Shown here one piece after another: positions 32,983 through 41,688 of a stretch of DNA of 43,344 bases. Numbering within the stretch: the first letter of the stretch is position 1; each line of letters begins with the position of its first letter. Made by a program: the position numbers and the translations under genes. Under the pieces are notes generated by a model that was not told the DNA's origin, did not search any database, and saw only the letters and a program-made list of their open reading frames with translations. The stretch lies in the NCBI GenBank assembly GCA_964397995.1, contig CAYNLG010000023.1, forward strand, positions 1 to 43,344, written 5' to 3'. This DNA comes from CAYNLG01 sp964397995. GTDB lineage: Bacteria > Planctomycetota > Phycisphaerae > FEN-1346.

Positions 32983-34134
32983 CTACATCGGCTGGATCTT
33001 GGTCTGTTCGTAAGGGGCGCGGCAGCGCATGTCTTTGATGGCCCCCGGAACACCTCCTCCGAGTTCCTGGTAGACCGTTCCAGGGCTCTCGGGCGCGAAA
33101 AGCATGCCGTGGGCACTTCGGAACGTCGAATCGGCCATACCGGGTGAGGCCAAGCCGGCTTTGGCCAAGTGGGCGTGGATGCGGCAGAGGCGTTTGGTCT
33201 GGGCCACGCGGCCCCAGACGGCGTGAAGGGCCTTGTTCCACATCGGCCCGAAGTTGCGGTTGAACGGCCGCTTCTCGAATTTGGCCTCGACGGCCAGCAG
33301 CATCCGGGTCAGTTCGCGTATGTCCTGAAGCGATTCGGCCGCTACCTTCCCGATCGTGTCCGCCGCCGGGCGGAACTGTGTCTTGAGGCTCCGGCCTAAG
33401 TCTTCATCCACGGCCCAAGCCGTCCGCAGCACGTTGTAGGCGAACTGAAGATGACCCAGTCGGGCGTCGGTTCGAAGGCCCATTCCCGCTGTCCGAACGA
33501 TGCGGCACCGCTGGGAGAACTTGTCCAGATCCGGCTTCATCAGCTTGATGAGTTCTTCCTTGAAGGTCGACCAGTCCTTCAGGTCGCTAGGCTCCTTAGG
33601 CGGCCGGGCGAGAAGCTTGGCGCACAGGCGATGGTAGGCGCTTACGGCGGGGTCGTCGATGCGTACCGCAACCTGAGCGTGAACGTCGGCGGCCTTCTGG
33701 AACTGCATCTTCTGGACGTGGCTCCAGGCGAGAGCGTTGCCGAAGTAGTCCCAGGTGTAGTCCAGGCAGCGTTCTTTCGGCCGCTTCATCACCTCCGGCG
33801 CGGCCGCGATTGCCTGGTCCCATTTGCTCGTCTGGGCAAGCTGGACCACGGTTCGCGGCAACTTGCACATGCGGTTCAGGTCGGTGGCGTCGGGGTCCCC
33901 CTCGTCGCCCCACACCAAGCGGTCCTTTTCGTCGAAATACGGCTTCTCAGCCGTCTCGTGTGCCAGTGGGACGTCGATTTCGCGCGAGAAGTAGAGCGGC
34001 GGGTCATAGCACGCGCGCGGCACCATGCCCGGCCCGAGTTCCTTCGGTGGGATGTGGGATTCGATCTGTCCCAACGCCGTGCCCACAAGCACGAGCACCA
34101 GCCCGATGCCGGGTCCGGTCGTACCACGTTGCAT
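32983..34134 (-). CDS. Secreted helical protein of unknown function
   Basis: This 383-residue protein is not recognised. It has a short signal peptide (RGTTGPGIGLVLVLVGTALG) and is otherwise soluble. The N terminus is proline-rich and the rest is helical, with TPR-like spacing in SKWDQAIAAAPEV, FGNALAWSHVQKMQFQKAAD and AYHRLCAKLLARP. Two cysteine-containing stretches (KERCLDYTW and FSQRCRIVRT) could pair. No catalytic motif or sorting signal is visible. It is convergent with the beta-hydroxyacid dehydrogenase gene and follows the C25 protease gene on the same strand by about 140 bp. A possible own promoter is TTGAGA (about 34199), 17 nt, TATGGA, and AGGGGAC precedes the ATG. Confidence 0.65.
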   Translation of the reverse strand: MQRGTTGPGIGLVLVLVGTALGQIESHIPPKELGPGMVPRACYDPPLYFSREIDVPLAHETAEKPYFDEKDRLVWGDEGDPDATDLNRMCKLPRTVVQLAQTSKWDQAIAAAPEVMKRPKERCLDYTWDYFGNALAWSHVQKMQFQKAADVHAQVAVRIDDPAVSAYHRLCAKLLARPPKEPSDLKDWSTFKEELIKLMKPDLDKFSQRCRIVRTAGMGLRTDARLGHLQFAYNVLRTAWAVDEDLGRSLKTQFRPAADTIGKVAAESLQDIRELTRMLLAVEAKFEKRPFNRNFGPMWNKALHAVWGRVAQTKRLCRIHAHLAKAGLASPGMADSTFRSAHGMLFAPESPGTVYQELGGGVPGAIKDMRCRAPYEQTKIQPM

Positions 34135-34273
34135 GGAGTTGTCCCCTGGGCCCAGACAGTACGCCCGCTCCCTATTCCATACGAACGGGAGGGGGTTTTC
34201 TCAAGCGGAATGACGATTGGCGCGCATACCTACTGGGGGCGGTGCTTGCAGCCAAGCCACCCGGAGGGTCTTC

Positions 34274-37200
34274 TCACTCGGAGTCGCAGGTCCGGCTGCG
34301 GCCGACCACGTCGAACTCGTACCGGGCGTCGCCGCCAGGTTCACCGTCACCCGAGGGCAGGCACAAGGGCTCCAGTGGGTCGGCGACCTCCCCGTCAAGG
34401 TGCACCCCGGTCTCGGCCGACCTCACGCCATCGGATCGTACGCGGACCTCAACCAGCCCCTCGGCCGGCATGCCTCGCAGGCTGACGTAGAAGATGCAGC
34501 CGGAGGCATCGGTGCGAAGGCCTGACACGACGACCGGGCCGCCCGGGCCGTAGACCTTAACGGCATCGGCATCGACGGTTACGCGGCCATCGAACTCCAG
34601 GACCAGCGTCCGCACGGCAGGGGCGCGTGCCCCTGGCTCCGGCCCGCAGGCCACCAGACGCGGTGGTTTGGCGGCCAACGTGAGTGGCTGCACTGCAGGC
34701 TCGGAAGCTGCATCGGCCTCGGTGGACGGACCGCCTGCCGGGTCGTCCGTTTCTGTTCCTGTCCACACGTACGGTTCCCGGGTCCAGTTCTGCGTCATAA
34801 TGAAGTAGTCGGCCGTGTTAACGAGACCGTCGCCGTTGAAGTCCCCGTCGGCCCAAGTGAAAGGCCCGGTGCCGTTGAACCAGTTGCCGCTCAAGATGAA
34901 GTAGTCGGTCGGGTCCACCTCGCCGTCGAGGTTTGCATCGCCGCCCTTGGCGACGGTCACGGTCACCGGGTCGGCCACGGTGAATTCTCCGTCGTCGTCC
35001 CAGGCCGTGGCTGTCAGTGTATGGAGACCGAGCGCCACGTCTGTCCACGTCGCCTCGAACGGAGGCGCTGTCACCTCCCCTAGCGGTCCACCGTCGACCC
35101 GCAACTCGACGCGCACGACCTGTCCGTCCGAGTCTGAAGCGATGGCGCGGACCACGACGGCCGCACCGGCAGCCACGATTGCGCCGTCCGCGGGTTCAGT
35201 GATCGCGACCGTCGGCGGCTCGTTGAAGTCGACCGTGACGTTGTCGAACGTTGCTGCGCAAAGTTCGCCGTCATCATGGGCCGTTACGGCCAGACCGGCG
35301 TACACGGTCTGGCCCATCGGGACGGTGGCCGAGGCGATCTCGGCCCACGCCTGCCCGTCCTCGGACCGATAGCCCGTGAGCGTATCGCCCTCGCGAACGA
35401 GTTTGACCCACTCTGGTGCTGCGCCGCTGACCCCCGTGTGCGAGGAGGAACTGTCGGCCGAAGTCCGTCGCTGGAACGCGATGCCCTTGCTCGGGGTGGC
35501 GACCGCCATGGCGTGCTTCGACCCGCTGTCCAGCGTCTCGCGGATCATTACGCCCCCCTTCGCCCAGTCGTTCGTGTGGTCGATGGTAAGGACGCGGGCG
35601 ATGATGTATCCGTCGCCTGTCACGGGCTGGTACACGTAGTGAAACTCATCTGCGGCGCTCCAGATGTCGTTCCCGCTGCCGATGACGGTGAAGGTATCGG
35701 TCGCGTTAGCGTAACCGGCGTCGCCGTCCGCCGAAACAGCCCCCACGTCACTGTGCTGCCACGGCGGGGGTAGAGGACCAAGGCCTGCCGAGACGCCCAC
35801 CGGTGTGGCGTCCCCCCATAGGCCCAAGCCGTCCACCGCACGCGCTGTCAACGAGTGGCTTCCGCCGGCAACGTGCGGCCAAAGGGCTTCGTACGGGGCC
35901 GAATCGTCCTCAGCGATCTTTTCGCCATCGGCGTAGAACTCAACGCGGCCGATTCCGTCGGCGTCGGTAGCCGTCACGGCGATCGGTACGTCCGCTCCCG
36001 TTTCGAAGAACGCCCCGTCTTCAGGACTGGTGACGGTCACCATGGGCGCGTCGTTGTCATCGTCCGCGATGCTGACCGTGATGCTCGATGCGCGGCTGTC
36101 GATGCCGTACGAGGCGTGCGCCGACAGCGTCACCACAACTGTTTCCGCCGCTTCGTGCTCGGCGTCATTGAGCGCTCGCAAGACCATCGTTGCGCTTGCC
36201 GCCTCCGCCTGCAGCGTTACTGTGCCAAGCAACGCCTCGTAGTCTGCATCGGGCGTCGCCGTCCCTTCCACGGCGTAGTAGACCGTCAGCGGGTCGGCCA
36301 AGTGGCCAACGCGCGAAACCGTCAGGATGGTCTCCGCCTGCCCCCTTTCGGCGATCACGGCGTCATCGACCGTGATGCTGAGGATGCACTCCGAATCGGC
36401 GATCGTCACCGCATCCGAAGCCGGAGTGCCCACTGTGTAGGCCGCCCCGGCGAGCGGGAGGGTGAGATTGAGGACGACTGTCTCGTCGCCCTCGGCGAGA
36501 TCGTCTTCCTTTACGACGACGGGCACCGGCGCCGAAGCCGCGCCGGCCGGGATGGTAACCGAACCCGGGAGTGACTGGTAGTCGCTCACCGGGGTTGCGG
36601 TCCCGTTGTAGCTGCAGGGCACAATGAGCGGCAGCGTCGTATCGCCCGTGCGGAAGACTGTGAAAGCACCGTCGTCGGGGCCGATCTCGCTGGCGTCCGG
36701 GTCGGTCGCGACGACTGTCAAGATGTGTCGCGGTTCGTCATCGGCAATCTCCAGATCGGCATCGTCCGGATAGCCCACGATATAGGCTGGAGCAGGCTCG
36801 ATGCCGATGTGCAGGGCTTCGGTCGGCTCGACCAGAGTGTCGTCCAGAACCGCAACGCTCACGTCAAGAGTCGTTTCACCGCCCGCCATGGTCACTACGA
36901 CAGGAGCGGTGTAGTCGGCATCGTGCGTGGCCGCTCCCCCGAAGGTGAGGGCCACGGCCAGGTTGCCATCGACGCTCCCGGTCCGTATAAGCCGGACCGC
37001 CCCGCCATCTCCAGGCTCGGAAAGAAGCGCGTCAACGGGCTCGATGCCCACGGTCGGCAGGGCGGCGTTATCGTCGTCGACGAGCGTCACAGAGGCAACC
37101 CCCGGTGCGCCGACTTCATAGCCGTCGCCAGAGGCCAGCGTTACCTCGATAGTCTCATCGCCCTCAGCGACGTCGTCGTCGGTTGGCACGATGAGTAGCG

Positions 37201-39355
37201 CAACATGGTCCTCGCCATTGGGGATGGTGGTCTGGCCTGTAAAGGCTGCGTAGTCATCGTCTGGCGCGGCCGTGCCGCCGACGCTGTAGTTAACCGTCAG
37301 GTTCCCGACGGTGTCTTCGCGCCAGATCGTGACGGAACCCGTATCCGTCCCCGGTTCGGCAGCCAGGGGATCGGTGGCCTCAATCCATACCTGCGGCATG
37401 AGGCCATAGATGTGCACCGCGGGGTCGCCCTGGTAGTTGAGGCCGAACTGGACCCAGCGCGTAGACCCGTTCCATGTCGAGGACGAAGCCAGATCGACCT
37501 TCGACAGCATGAAGGCTTCGCCGGCGTCGCTATGGCCTTCCTCGAACACCTGGCTGTAGAAACTCCGCATGTAACGCCAGCTCGTTCCTCCGTACGTGCT
37601 GCCGGGAGATCCCCACCCATATCGACTGCAGCCGAGGTAAACGAGGGCCCCGCCGTTGCCGTTACGGATGAATGCCTCGGAAAGGCTGGTCGTGCCGTCG
37701 AAGTGCCCGGTCAGACACGCGCCCGTCTGGATGATGCCCTGGATACCGGTCAGACTCGATGCTTGGCTCTTGCCGAAGTTCCCCCCTTCGGCCGCCCATA
37801 TCCCGGAGCCGCCGTGAGTATCGTACATGACGTGAGCCCAGCCCTCGTTGAAGCGATCGACGAGGTGGGACGGGCTCTCGGCATAGTCGCCGCGCTTCGG
37901 CGTCGAATCCCACGTGCTGGCGGTATCGTAGAGTTCCCCGTGCGTGGTAGGCACCCAGTAGGGCTCGATGTAGACCCGGTAATTGCGGACCATCCAGATC
38001 TCGGCGTCGCTCACACTTCCGCCGTACGGCACCCGATCCTGGAACTCCGCGTCGGACGGGTATCCGGAGTCGCCGGCGCTGTACCTGTTCCACAGCTTGT
38101 GCCCACACTGGAGCATCTTCATCGCGACGGCCGATGCCGTGGGGCCCGTTTCGTAGGCGATCAGCTTGTTGATATACGCGTCGGCGTCCGTGGTGGACGC
38201 GACGGGAATTCGTCCGACGATGACGTCCGGTGCCAGGTCCACGTCCGTGTCCTGCTGGGCTTCGCCGTATGTGCCGTCGGCATCGCCGTCCCAGGTACCG
38301 TCCAGACCCGAGTAGTACAGGTCGGTCGGCATGTCGCTCTCGCTGTACGAGCCACACGTCACGTACGTGTCGCGGTCCGGCACGATGCCGTCATCGCCGC
38401 CCAGAACCACGTACAGGGTCCCGTGGTTCTGGACATAGTCGATAATGCAGTTCCGGATGCGGGTCTGATTGTCGGTCCCGCCGCTTGGCCTGTCGCCGGG
38501 ATACGCGGCATAGATTTCGCTGGTGGTGAGGACGCCGGTTGTCAGCGCGTTGTGGCTCGCCCGGTGGTCTGCCAGACTCTGGAAGTGGGGCGCGAGTGTG
38601 TCGCTCGTGATGATGAGGTACTCGACCATATCCAGCGGCGCGTCCCCGTCCAGTTGGGCACTTGGTCCAGGCCCGACAGCGGGTGCGGCCGCCTCTTGGT
38701 CGGGGTTGACGACCAACCTATCGACAGCGCGACGGAAGAAGTCAGTGTGCTGGGGGGGCGTGGCCGGCGCTTGGTCAGCGTTTACATAGGATACCGTCAC
38801 AGTGAGTTCGGTGGCGAGGCTCAGCGACCGTAGTGCTGCCAGGTACCGGACCGGGTTCAGCCGGAGGGACGCGAACGTGTAGCCCCGCATCCGGTGCGTC
38901 TGCCCGTATTCCGCCAGCACGGAGGGGACAGCCGTCGCCGAGGCATACGCCGCGGGGTCGGGGGGCACGAACGTGGCCGGCGCCTCGCTGCTGGGATGCG
39001 GCGGCTGAGCGGGGCAAATAAGAATGTCTTCGCGGACGACCTCCTCGACGGCTTCGGTCCGGATGGCCATCACGGTTGCCCCTGCCGGAAGCAGGATGTT
39101 GACGAACCGTGCCGGCAACCAAGGTGTCCCGGGCGGGTCGTCCGGCAGAACACCGCCGGGGATCTGTACCAGGGGGTACCCGTTCAGGTCCGTAAAGCTC
39201 AGGTCCCCTGGGTCGAACGCGAAGCGGACGCTGATCTCGGCACCAGGAGGAGGCGCCTCCGAGAGGCCCCAGGCGGGTAAATCCGCCACCATGAGGCCCG
39301 CCAGAAAGACCCCCAGCCCAAGCGCCAGACGGCGCCCACCTTGAAGTCGGGGCAT
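34274..39355 (-). CDS. Gingipain-like C25 cysteine protease with Calx-beta, concanavalin-like, Ig-like and dockerin-like domains
   Basis: The ATG at 39355 has AGGAG 6 nt upstream, giving 1693 residues with a signal peptide (QGGRRLALGLGVFLAGLMVA); an upstream frame to 39544 is leader. A propeptide-like region covers about 30-235. The C25 catalytic domain at about 240-650 shows EYLIITSD, GGDDGIVPDRD, the dyad H514 (MYDTHGGSG) and C547 (QTGACLTGHFD), then QFGLNYQGDPAVHIYG. Four Calx-beta repeats follow (655-1099), then an Ig-like domain (1103-1190), a concanavalin-like domain (1197-1376), a second Ig-like domain (1379-1469) and dockerin-like hands (1471-1525). A C-terminal domain rich in strands closes it, with no PEP-CTERM. 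It is probably a secreted or surface protease; the anchoring route is unknown. Confidence 0.88.
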   Translation of the reverse strand: MPRLQGGRRLALGLGVFLAGLMVADLPAWGLSEAPPPGAEISVRFAFDPGDLSFTDLNGYPLVQIPGGVLPDDPPGTPWLPARFVNILLPAGATVMAIRTEAVEEVVREDILICPAQPPHPSSEAPATFVPPDPAAYASATAVPSVLAEYGQTHRMRGYTFASLRLNPVRYLAALRSLSLATELTVTVSYVNADQAPATPPQHTDFFRRAVDRLVVNPDQEAAAPAVGPGPSAQLDGDAPLDMVEYLIITSDTLAPHFQSLADHRASHNALTTGVLTTSEIYAAYPGDRPSGGTDNQTRIRNCIIDYVQNHGTLYVVLGGDDGIVPDRDTYVTCGSYSESDMPTDLYYSGLDGTWDGDADGTYGEAQQDTDVDLAPDVIVGRIPVASTTDADAYINKLIAYETGPTASAVAMKMLQCGHKLWNRYSAGDSGYPSDAEFQDRVPYGGSVSDAEIWMVRNYRVYIEPYWVPTTHGELYDTASTWDSTPKRGDYAESPSHLVDRFNEGWAHVMYDTHGGSGIWAAEGGNFGKSQASSLTGIQGIIQTGACLTGHFDGTTSLSEAFIRNGNGGALVYLGCSRYGWGSPGSTYGGTSWRYMRSFYSQVFEEGHSDAGEAFMLSKVDLASSSTWNGSTRWVQFGLNYQGDPAVHIYGLMPQVWIEATDPLAAEPGTDTGSVTIWREDTVGNLTVNYSVGGTAAPDDDYAAFTGQTTIPNGEDHVALLIVPTDDDVAEGDETIEVTLASGDGYEVGAPGVASVTLVDDDNAALPTVGIEPVDALLSEPGDGGAVRLIRTGSVDGNLAVALTFGGAATHDADYTAPVVVTMAGGETTLDVSVAVLDDTLVEPTEALHIGIEPAPAYIVGYPDDADLEIADDEPRHILTVVATDPDASEIGPDDGAFTVFRTGDTTLPLIVPCSYNGTATPVSDYQSLPGSVTIPAGAASAPVPVVVKEDDLAEGDETVVLNLTLPLAGAAYTVGTPASDAVTIADSECILSITVDDAVIAERGQAETILTVSRVGHLADPLTVYYAVEGTATPDADYEALLGTVTLQAEAASATMVLRALNDAEHEAAETVVVTLSAHASYGIDSRASSITVSIADDDNDAPMVTVTSPEDGAFFETGADVPIAVTATDADGIGRVEFYADGEKIAEDDSAPYEALWPHVAGGSHSLTARAVDGLGLWGDATPVGVSAGLGPLPPPWQHSDVGAVSADGDAGYANATDTFTVIGSGNDIWSAADEFHYVYQPVTGDGYIIARVLTIDHTNDWAKGGVMIRETLDSGSKHAMAVATPSKGIAFQRRTSADSSSSHTGVSGAAPEWVKLVREGDTLTGYRSEDGQAWAEIASATVPMGQTVYAGLAVTAHDDGELCAATFDNVTVDFNEPPTVAITEPADGAIVAAGAAVVVRAIASDSDGQVVRVELRVDGGPLGEVTAPPFEATWTDVALGLHTLTATAWDDDGEFTVADPVTVTVAKGGDANLDGEVDPTDYFILSGNWFNGTGPFTWADGDFNGDGLVNTADYFIMTQNWTREPYVWTGTETDDPAGGPSTEADAASEPAVQPLTLAAKPPRLVACGPEPGARAPAVRTLVLEFDGRVTVDADAVKVYGPGGPVVVSGLRTDASGCIFYVSLRGMPAEGLVEVRVRSDGVRSAETGVHLDGEVADPLEPLCLPSGDGEPGGDARYEFDVVGRSRTCDSE
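36059..37393 (-). repeat. Four tandem Calx-beta repeats inside the C25 protease gene
   Basis: Four units of roughly 105-110 residues recur. Each begins with a strand such as GSVTIWREDT or LTVSRVG. Each carries the motif GGTAAPDDDY, GAATHDADY, GTATPVSDY or GTATPDADY, and ends in an EGDET-like or AAETV element. Calx-beta units are known calcium-binding adhesion modules. Confidence 0.8.
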
Positions 39356-39815
39356 AGTCACTCCTGGTTGTGGCGTGCCGTCTCCGCCGCAGAGATGGAC
39401 CCTCTCCGCTGCCGGGCGGTCGGTGCCGGTACATCCTCCACGCCCACGATCTGGTGTCCTACTATATACCCCAGACTCGGGGGGGTACGCAAACGCGATC
39501 TCGCGACAGCCGCAGCCGATGAGGTCGCCAACGCCTTTCCACAAAATGCTTTAGCGTTCAGGGCCGGCCGTTCATTGTTTTTCAGTTTGCCCTGCTCAAC
39601 CGATGCAGAAAGAGAGGATGTGGTGGGGAACCAGTCCCCACCGGGCCAAGCTGTCTGCCGCCTGTTTCCCAATCGTCCGAGCATGGTTGCAGCCTTCAAC
39701 CGGAATTGCTCCGATGGTTTCGCAACGACCCGAAAGTGAAAATCGGGCTCTGTTCGGCGTCTTGGGCGATAGAAGGACGCTGTGCGTGGCCGCGGCGCTT
39801 GGCTGACCGGCCCTT
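39356..39815. other. Non-coding upstream region of the C25 protease gene
   Basis: No credible gene is seen. A minus-strand TATAGT/TATATA -10-like element lies near 39460, with no good -35. A 7 bp stem GGTGGGG (39622-39628) and CCCCACC (39636-39642) is the only strong hairpin. Base composition drops towards AT between 39530 and 39620. Confidence 0.4.
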
Positions 39816-39830
39816 TGGCACAGAAGTTGC
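39816..39830 (+). promoter_or_regulatory. Sigma54-type promoter
   Basis: TGGCAC (39816-39821), 5 nt, TTGC (39827-39830) matches the known RpoN consensus TGGCAC-N5-TTGC at every fixed base and has the right -24/-12 spacing. No protein gene lies downstream on this strand; a structured region does. Confidence 0.55.
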
Positions 39831-39841
39831 GTGACGCACAG

Positions 39842-39980
39842 CCGGTTGACACGTGAGCCTCCTCGGTCTCCGGTCCCGCGGCGATGGCCGGAGCCGGCCG
39901 ACTCCGTCGGCGGTCATGGCTGACACCAGGAGGTCTTCGAGGAGCCCCCGCTTCTCTCTCCCCCGGCGGGGGCTCTCCTA
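39842..39980 (+). ncRNA. Candidate sigma54-dependent structured small RNA
   Basis: Starting about 12 nt after the sigma54-type element, the sequence can fold into a closing helix CTCCTCG/CGAGGAG (39859-39865/39938-39944). This encloses CTCCGG/CCGGAG (39868-39873/39888-39893), GCCGAC/GTCGGC (39897-39902/39906-39911) and GTCA/TGAC. A 10 bp hairpin GAGCCCCCGC/GCGGGGGCTC (39942-39951/39966-39975) ends it and partly competes with the closing helix. No open frame with a ribosome site explains it. No known RNA family was recognised. Expression is unproven. Confidence 0.45.
39942..39975 (+). terminator. Strong GC hairpin ending the RNA candidate
   Basis: A perfect 10 bp inverted repeat with a 14 nt pyrimidine-rich loop. 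It lies between the RNA candidate and the convergent HAD gene, so it could serve either direction. No T-run follows. Confidence 0.5.
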
Positions 39981-39996
39981 TTCGGGTGAGAACCGC

Positions 39997-40758
39997 CTAC
40001 GCATGGGTGGCGGTCTGTGTCGCACCACTCTGTCGGCATGGTGGCAGCACCCGCAACAGTTCCCTTAGATCCCCAATACGCATGTCCGGCTTCGGCCCCG
40101 ACCCGACGGGAGCCCCGGGACGGGCGATCAGTGCTGTTGGCATACCGATGGCCTTGGCCCCGGCAATGTCTTCAGCCGGAGTGTCCCCGACGAAGAGCGT
40201 TTTGCTCGGCGGTAGGCCAAGACGGGCAAGGGCTGCGTTGAAGATCCTCGTATCGGGCTTTCGGTGGCCGATACCGCTTGAGAAGAGACGCACCGGGAAG
40301 TACGGGGTAAGCCCGAACCGCGCGAGTTGGGCCTCCCACAAGTAATCAGGTGTCCCCCAGGGGGTATTCGAAATCAGGCCCAATGCGTAGTCTCCCTCCC
40401 GCAGGGCCTCCAATACTTGGTAGGTCTCCTCAAAGGGCCTGCCTCGTGCCAGAAGCGGCCGCATACATCGCTCTGCCACGCGAGGCAGGGTCCGGCCGCT
40501 AGCCCCTCGGATGATCCGACGCAGAGCGACCGTCATCCGATGGGGCAGGGCGGTGGTGGGTGGGGCGGGACTTCGCAGGCGGCCGGCTTCTTTGGGTGGC
40601 GGCAGAGAGGCCGCCGGAGGCGGTTCATCCCCCGGCCGGAATGCCCGCAAATAGACGCCTTTGGCGCACAGTCTGATCACCGTTGGCCAGCGGGGTATGG
40701 GGTAGTCCACCAACGTGCCGCCCAAGTCGAAGAGGACACCTTGGACGCCATCGAACAC
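39997..40758 (-). CDS. HAD-family hydrolase
   Basis: This 253-residue protein has the HAD motifs in order: motif I FDLGGTLVD near residue 11, motif II as ISNTPWG, the motif III lysine in GHRKPDTRIF, and motif IV VGDTPAEDIAGAKAIGM. The second motif I position is Gly instead of the usual acid-base Asp (DLGGT). This is also seen in some putative hydrolases and suggests altered chemistry or a non-phosphatase role. The cap region contains a proline-rich insert near residues 45-75. The start is GTG at 40758 with GAGGA upstream. It is the last gene of the methyltransferase-DUF1571-HAD operon, 24 bp after the preceding stop. The substrate is unknown. Confidence 0.82.
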   Translation of the reverse strand: MFDGVQGVLFDLGGTLVDYPIPRWPTVIRLCAKGVYLRAFRPGDEPPPAASLPPPKEAGRLRSPAPPTTALPHRMTVALRRIIRGASGRTLPRVAERCMRPLLARGRPFEETYQVLEALREGDYALGLISNTPWGTPDYLWEAQLARFGLTPYFPVRLFSSGIGHRKPDTRIFNAALARLGLPPSKTLFVGDTPAEDIAGAKAIGMPTALIARPGAPVGSGPKPDMRIGDLRELLRVLPPCRQSGATQTATHA

Positions 40759-40782
40759 GGCGGGGATTCCTCGCGACTGGAG

Positions 40783-41688
40783 TCAAAACGCCCGGTACTC
40801 GTAATCAGGATTGTCCGGATTCCAGGCTTCGTCCGGCAGGTGCGGGTTCACCGTCAGGTTGGTGTACTTGTAGTCCAGAAGAAGGCGTCCGGCCCAGTCG
40901 TAACTCTCTGCCCTCACGGGGAGCAGGAACTGCTGGTCGATCGTCAGGTACAACTGGAAGGCCGGGTACTCCTCCTTCTTCGGCAGTGTCCTCTTGAAGA
41001 GGTACGCCGGACGGCCGTCGTGGGTGGTCAGGCCCAGGTACTCGAGCTGCAGGTCGCCCGCCGCCTGCGCCTTCTCGCTTTCAGGAATCGCAAGCCGGAG
41101 GACGTTGGCCATCCCGGCGAAGGTGATCGGCCGTCGGCTTTCCTTGACGGCAAGCTTGTCGGTCGGTTCGAGCGAAACCTTTCTGAAAAGCAGGCCGAGC
41201 AACCCGTCTGGGTGGACGACCAGCTTGTTGTCGTACTTCCCTTCGACGTAGATGGCCTCACGGCCTCTCTTGGGGTTCTCAATCCACTCCAAATACACCG
41301 AGAACGGTTGTTCCCGGAACTTCATCAGCATCGTCTCGGTCGGCAGAAGCTTGTCCTTGACCAACTCCTGTTTCTGGAACGTGCACGTGTAGTCAACGAC
41401 CTTCGACTCGTACCACGCCAGAGCGGTCGCCAGAAATGCGAGGGGGTCGCCCTTGGCGAGCGGCTCCATTTTGTCCGGGCCTTTGGGGTAGACGACCGTC
41501 CGCGCCTCCGGCGTCAGGTCTGCCAAAGGCGTGACAGCGGCCTTCGTCGCACCGTCCGCCTTGGTTTCTCCGGTCAGACCGGCCACGGCAAGAGAGGCCA
41601 GCCCAAACGGAAGAAGGACGAGCAGGACCAGCGCCGCTCCCCGCCGGCCACGCCCGGCGAGATCGTAGGTCGGTCGGCCGTCCGTCAT
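40783..41688 (-). CDS. Exported DUF1571-family protein
   Basis: This 301-residue protein has an N-terminal membrane or signal segment (RGAALVLLVLLPFGLASLAV) and a periplasmic beta-rich domain. The diagnostic stretch is VVDYTCTFQKQELVKDKL, followed by FREQPFSVYLEW, AIYVEGKYDNKLVVHPDG and a C-terminal LDYKYTNLTVN with LPDEAWNPDNPDYEYRAF. This is the DUF1571 pattern, common in Planctomycetes, whose fold resembles LolA/LolB-type lipoprotein carriers; function is not established. Its ATG overlaps the stop of the methyltransferase gene (ATGA), indicating translational coupling. Confidence 0.82.
   Translation of the reverse strand: MTDGRPTYDLAGRGRRGAALVLLVLLPFGLASLAVAGLTGETKADGATKAAVTPLADLTPEARTVVYPKGPDKMEPLAKGDPLAFLATALAWYESKVVDYTCTFQKQELVKDKLLPTETMLMKFREQPFSVYLEWIENPKRGREAIYVEGKYDNKLVVHPDGLLGLLFRKVSLEPTDKLAVKESRRPITFAGMANVLRLAIPESEKAQAAGDLQLEYLGLTTHDGRPAYLFKRTLPKKEEYPAFQLYLTIDQQFLLPVRAESYDWAGRLLLDYKYTNLTVNPHLPDEAWNPDNPDYEYRAF

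Noticed and set aside
39853..40068. A 71-codon plus-strand open frame over the RNA candidate
   Set aside because: It runs into the convergent HAD gene, lacks a ribosome site and its translation is Arg/Ser/Pro-rich without a domain.
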